Made by a program: the position numbers and the translations under genes. A DNA stretch of 5,403 nt from the NCBI GenBank assembly GCA_030042795.1, contig JASHYZ010000058.1, forward strand, positions 1 to 5,403, read 5' to 3'. Under the pieces are notes generated by a model, which was not told the DNA's origin, did no database searches, and saw only the letters and a list, made by a program, of their open reading frames with translations. Positions 4,476 to 5,403 of this stretch are shown in pieces. The first letter of the stretch is position 1. Every line of letters starts with the position of its first letter. Source of the DNA: Terriglobia bacterium (GTDB taxonomy: Bacteria; Acidobacteriota; Terriglobia; UBA7540).

Positions 4476-5403
4476 TTGAGAAAATGCGCAGAGTTCGGGG
4501 CTTCGCTTATTGCTATCGCTGTTTTCCTTCCGCAGTGTCTCTCCCAGACCGCGGCGCACCCTCCCACGCCCGAGGAGTCCATCAGCTTCAAGACAGCCGG
4601 CGGCCCAAGGATTTCCCCGGATGGCAAATACGTGGTGTATAGCGTCAGAGAAGCAGATTGGCAGCAGAACGAATACGTCTCGCACCTCTGGCTGGCGGAC
4701 GTCGCCACCGGCCGTACGTTCCAGTTGACGCGAGGAAACAAGTCGAGCAACGGCGCCGACTGGTCCCCGGACGGGCGCTGGGTGGCGTTTATCACGGAAC
4801 GCGAAGCCGGAGCGAATCCCGAGCCTCCGTCGAAAGCTGAGCAAGGCGGGAAAGAAGATCAGAAGGAACAGAAGCCTGAGGAAGGCAAGCCGGCCGCACA
4901 TCAAATCTGGCTGATTTCTCCCGTCGGCGGTGAAGCCTGGCAGCTCACCAAAAGTGAGAAGGACGTGGGCGGCTTTCAGTGGTCCAAGGATGGCCGGTAC
5001 ATTGCCTTCACCGCCGCGGCGCCCGAAACGAAAGCCGCCAAGGACCGGAAAGAGAAGTACAGCGACTACGAAACGTTTGAGAAGGACTACACGCAAGACC
5101 AACTCTGGCTGGTGGACGTGGCCTCGGCCGAAAAATCAGAAACCCCGGTGAAGGCCACCGCGCTCACTACCGACGGCAAACTTAATGTGACCGACTTCGC
5201 TTGGTCTCCGGACTCCAGCCGAATCATCTTCAGCGCCGGGCCCAACCCGCTCCTGGCGTTCCGCCAGCAGAGTGATCTTTACCTGCTCGATCTCGGGCCC
5301 GACGGCGCGGCCCGTGGTGTTCATAAGATCGTGGCGCTCGAAGGGCCGGAGAGGAATCCGGTGTTTTCGCCCGACGGCAAGCAAATCGCCTTTCAGACTG
5401 CAC
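4476..5403 (+). CDS. Secreted S9 family (prolyl oligopeptidase-type) peptidase, N-terminal propeller part (partial)
   Basis: The frame runs from TTG 4476 to the right edge, 309 residues of a family usually 650-750 long. Such enzymes cleave short peptides, as dipeptidyl or acylaminoacyl peptidases, outside the cytoplasm. A signal peptide is visible: RKC, a hydrophobic core (about 8-19) and a likely cleavage near SQTAA (23-27). LPQC does not fit a lipobox, so it is probably not a lipoprotein. Five PD40-type propeller repeats follow: PRISPDGKYVVYS (44-56), ADWSPDGRWVAF (94-105), FQWSKDGRYIAF (167-178), a fourth with FAWSPDSSRIIF, and a fifth near the edge with VFSPDGKQIAF. A charged Lys/Glu/Gln-rich insert (about 114-140) sits between blades two and three. 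The Ser-Asp-His hydrolase domain should lie beyond the window, so activity cannot be judged. A TolB-like propeller protein is the alternative, but less likely. Confidence 0.88.
   Translation, partial: MRKCAEFGASLIAIAVFLPQCLSQTAAHPPTPEESISFKTAGGPRISPDGKYVVYSVREADWQQNEYVSHLWLADVATGRTFQLTRGNKSSNGADWSPDGRWVAFITEREAGANPEPPSKAEQGGKEDQKEQKPEEGKPAAHQIWLISPVGGEAWQLTKSEKDVGGFQWSKDGRYIAFTAAAPETKAAKDRKEKYSDYETFEKDYTQDQLWLVDVASAEKSETPVKATALTTDGKLNVTDFAWSPDSSRIIFSAGPNPLLAFRQQSDLYLLDLGPDGAARGVHKIVALEGPERNPVFSPDGKQIAFQTA

Noticed and set aside
4242..5102. 286-residue minus-strand open frame
   Set aside because: It is antisense to the S9 peptidase, whose signal peptide and PD40 repeats are clear. The minus frame has low-complexity Arg/Leu/Pro content and no domain.

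Overview
The window looks like chromosomal DNA from a GC-rich soil or environmental bacterium. Acidobacteriota is my best guess. The reasons are a secreted S9 peptidase with a PD40 propeller and charged insert, long runs of degenerate 7-base repeats between genes, and a DegT-type sugar aminotransferase. This is inference, because no rRNA or other phylogenetic marker is present.

Layout from left to right. (1) Bases 1-728, minus strand: the N-terminal two thirds of a PLP-dependent DegT/DnrJ/EryC1/StrS aminotransferase, running off the left edge. (2) Bases 729-1282: a divergent intergenic region dominated by tandem heptamers (C-rich-strand consensus about TAYTGCC). They lie in two clusters, each with arms in opposite orientation that could fold into long hairpins. 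A dyad, a sigma70-type promoter and a strong ribosome binding site follow. (3) Bases 1283-2287, plus strand: a complete NAD-type glyceraldehyde-3-phosphate dehydrogenase (gap). (4) Bases 2289-2323: a third short heptamer cluster. (5) Bases 2351-2493: a VapB-like antitoxin remnant, frameshifted by what looks like one lost G and cut off by an insertion sequence. No VapC toxin follows. (6) Bases 2491-3514: an apparently intact IS1595-family (ISXO2-like) insertion sequence with 26-bp terminal inverted repeats. Its transposase is on the minus strand, and a promoter lies partly in the terminal repeat. (7) Bases 3515-4439: about 0.9 kb without a convincing gene. It holds a pair of 21-bp direct repeats exactly 40 bp apart and an 84-bp hairpin made of two inverted dRS3-like repeats (ATTCCCGC...GCGGGAAT). 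(8) Bases 4476-5403, plus strand: the start of a secreted S9 (prolyl oligopeptidase-type) peptidase, read from a TTG codon and running off the right edge.

The genes do not form one pathway. gap serves central carbon metabolism and appears to be transcribed alone, with no pgk in the usual downstream place. The aminotransferase probably starts a sugar or cell-surface biosynthesis operon reading leftwards. The peptidase is an independent unit. The space between them has been shaped by repeats and mobile DNA: heptamer arrays on both sides of gap, a decayed toxin-antitoxin locus, an IS without a visible target duplication, and a MITE-like hairpin. The heptamer arrays are the most unusual feature. 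I see no clear evidence for a new enzymatic or defence system.
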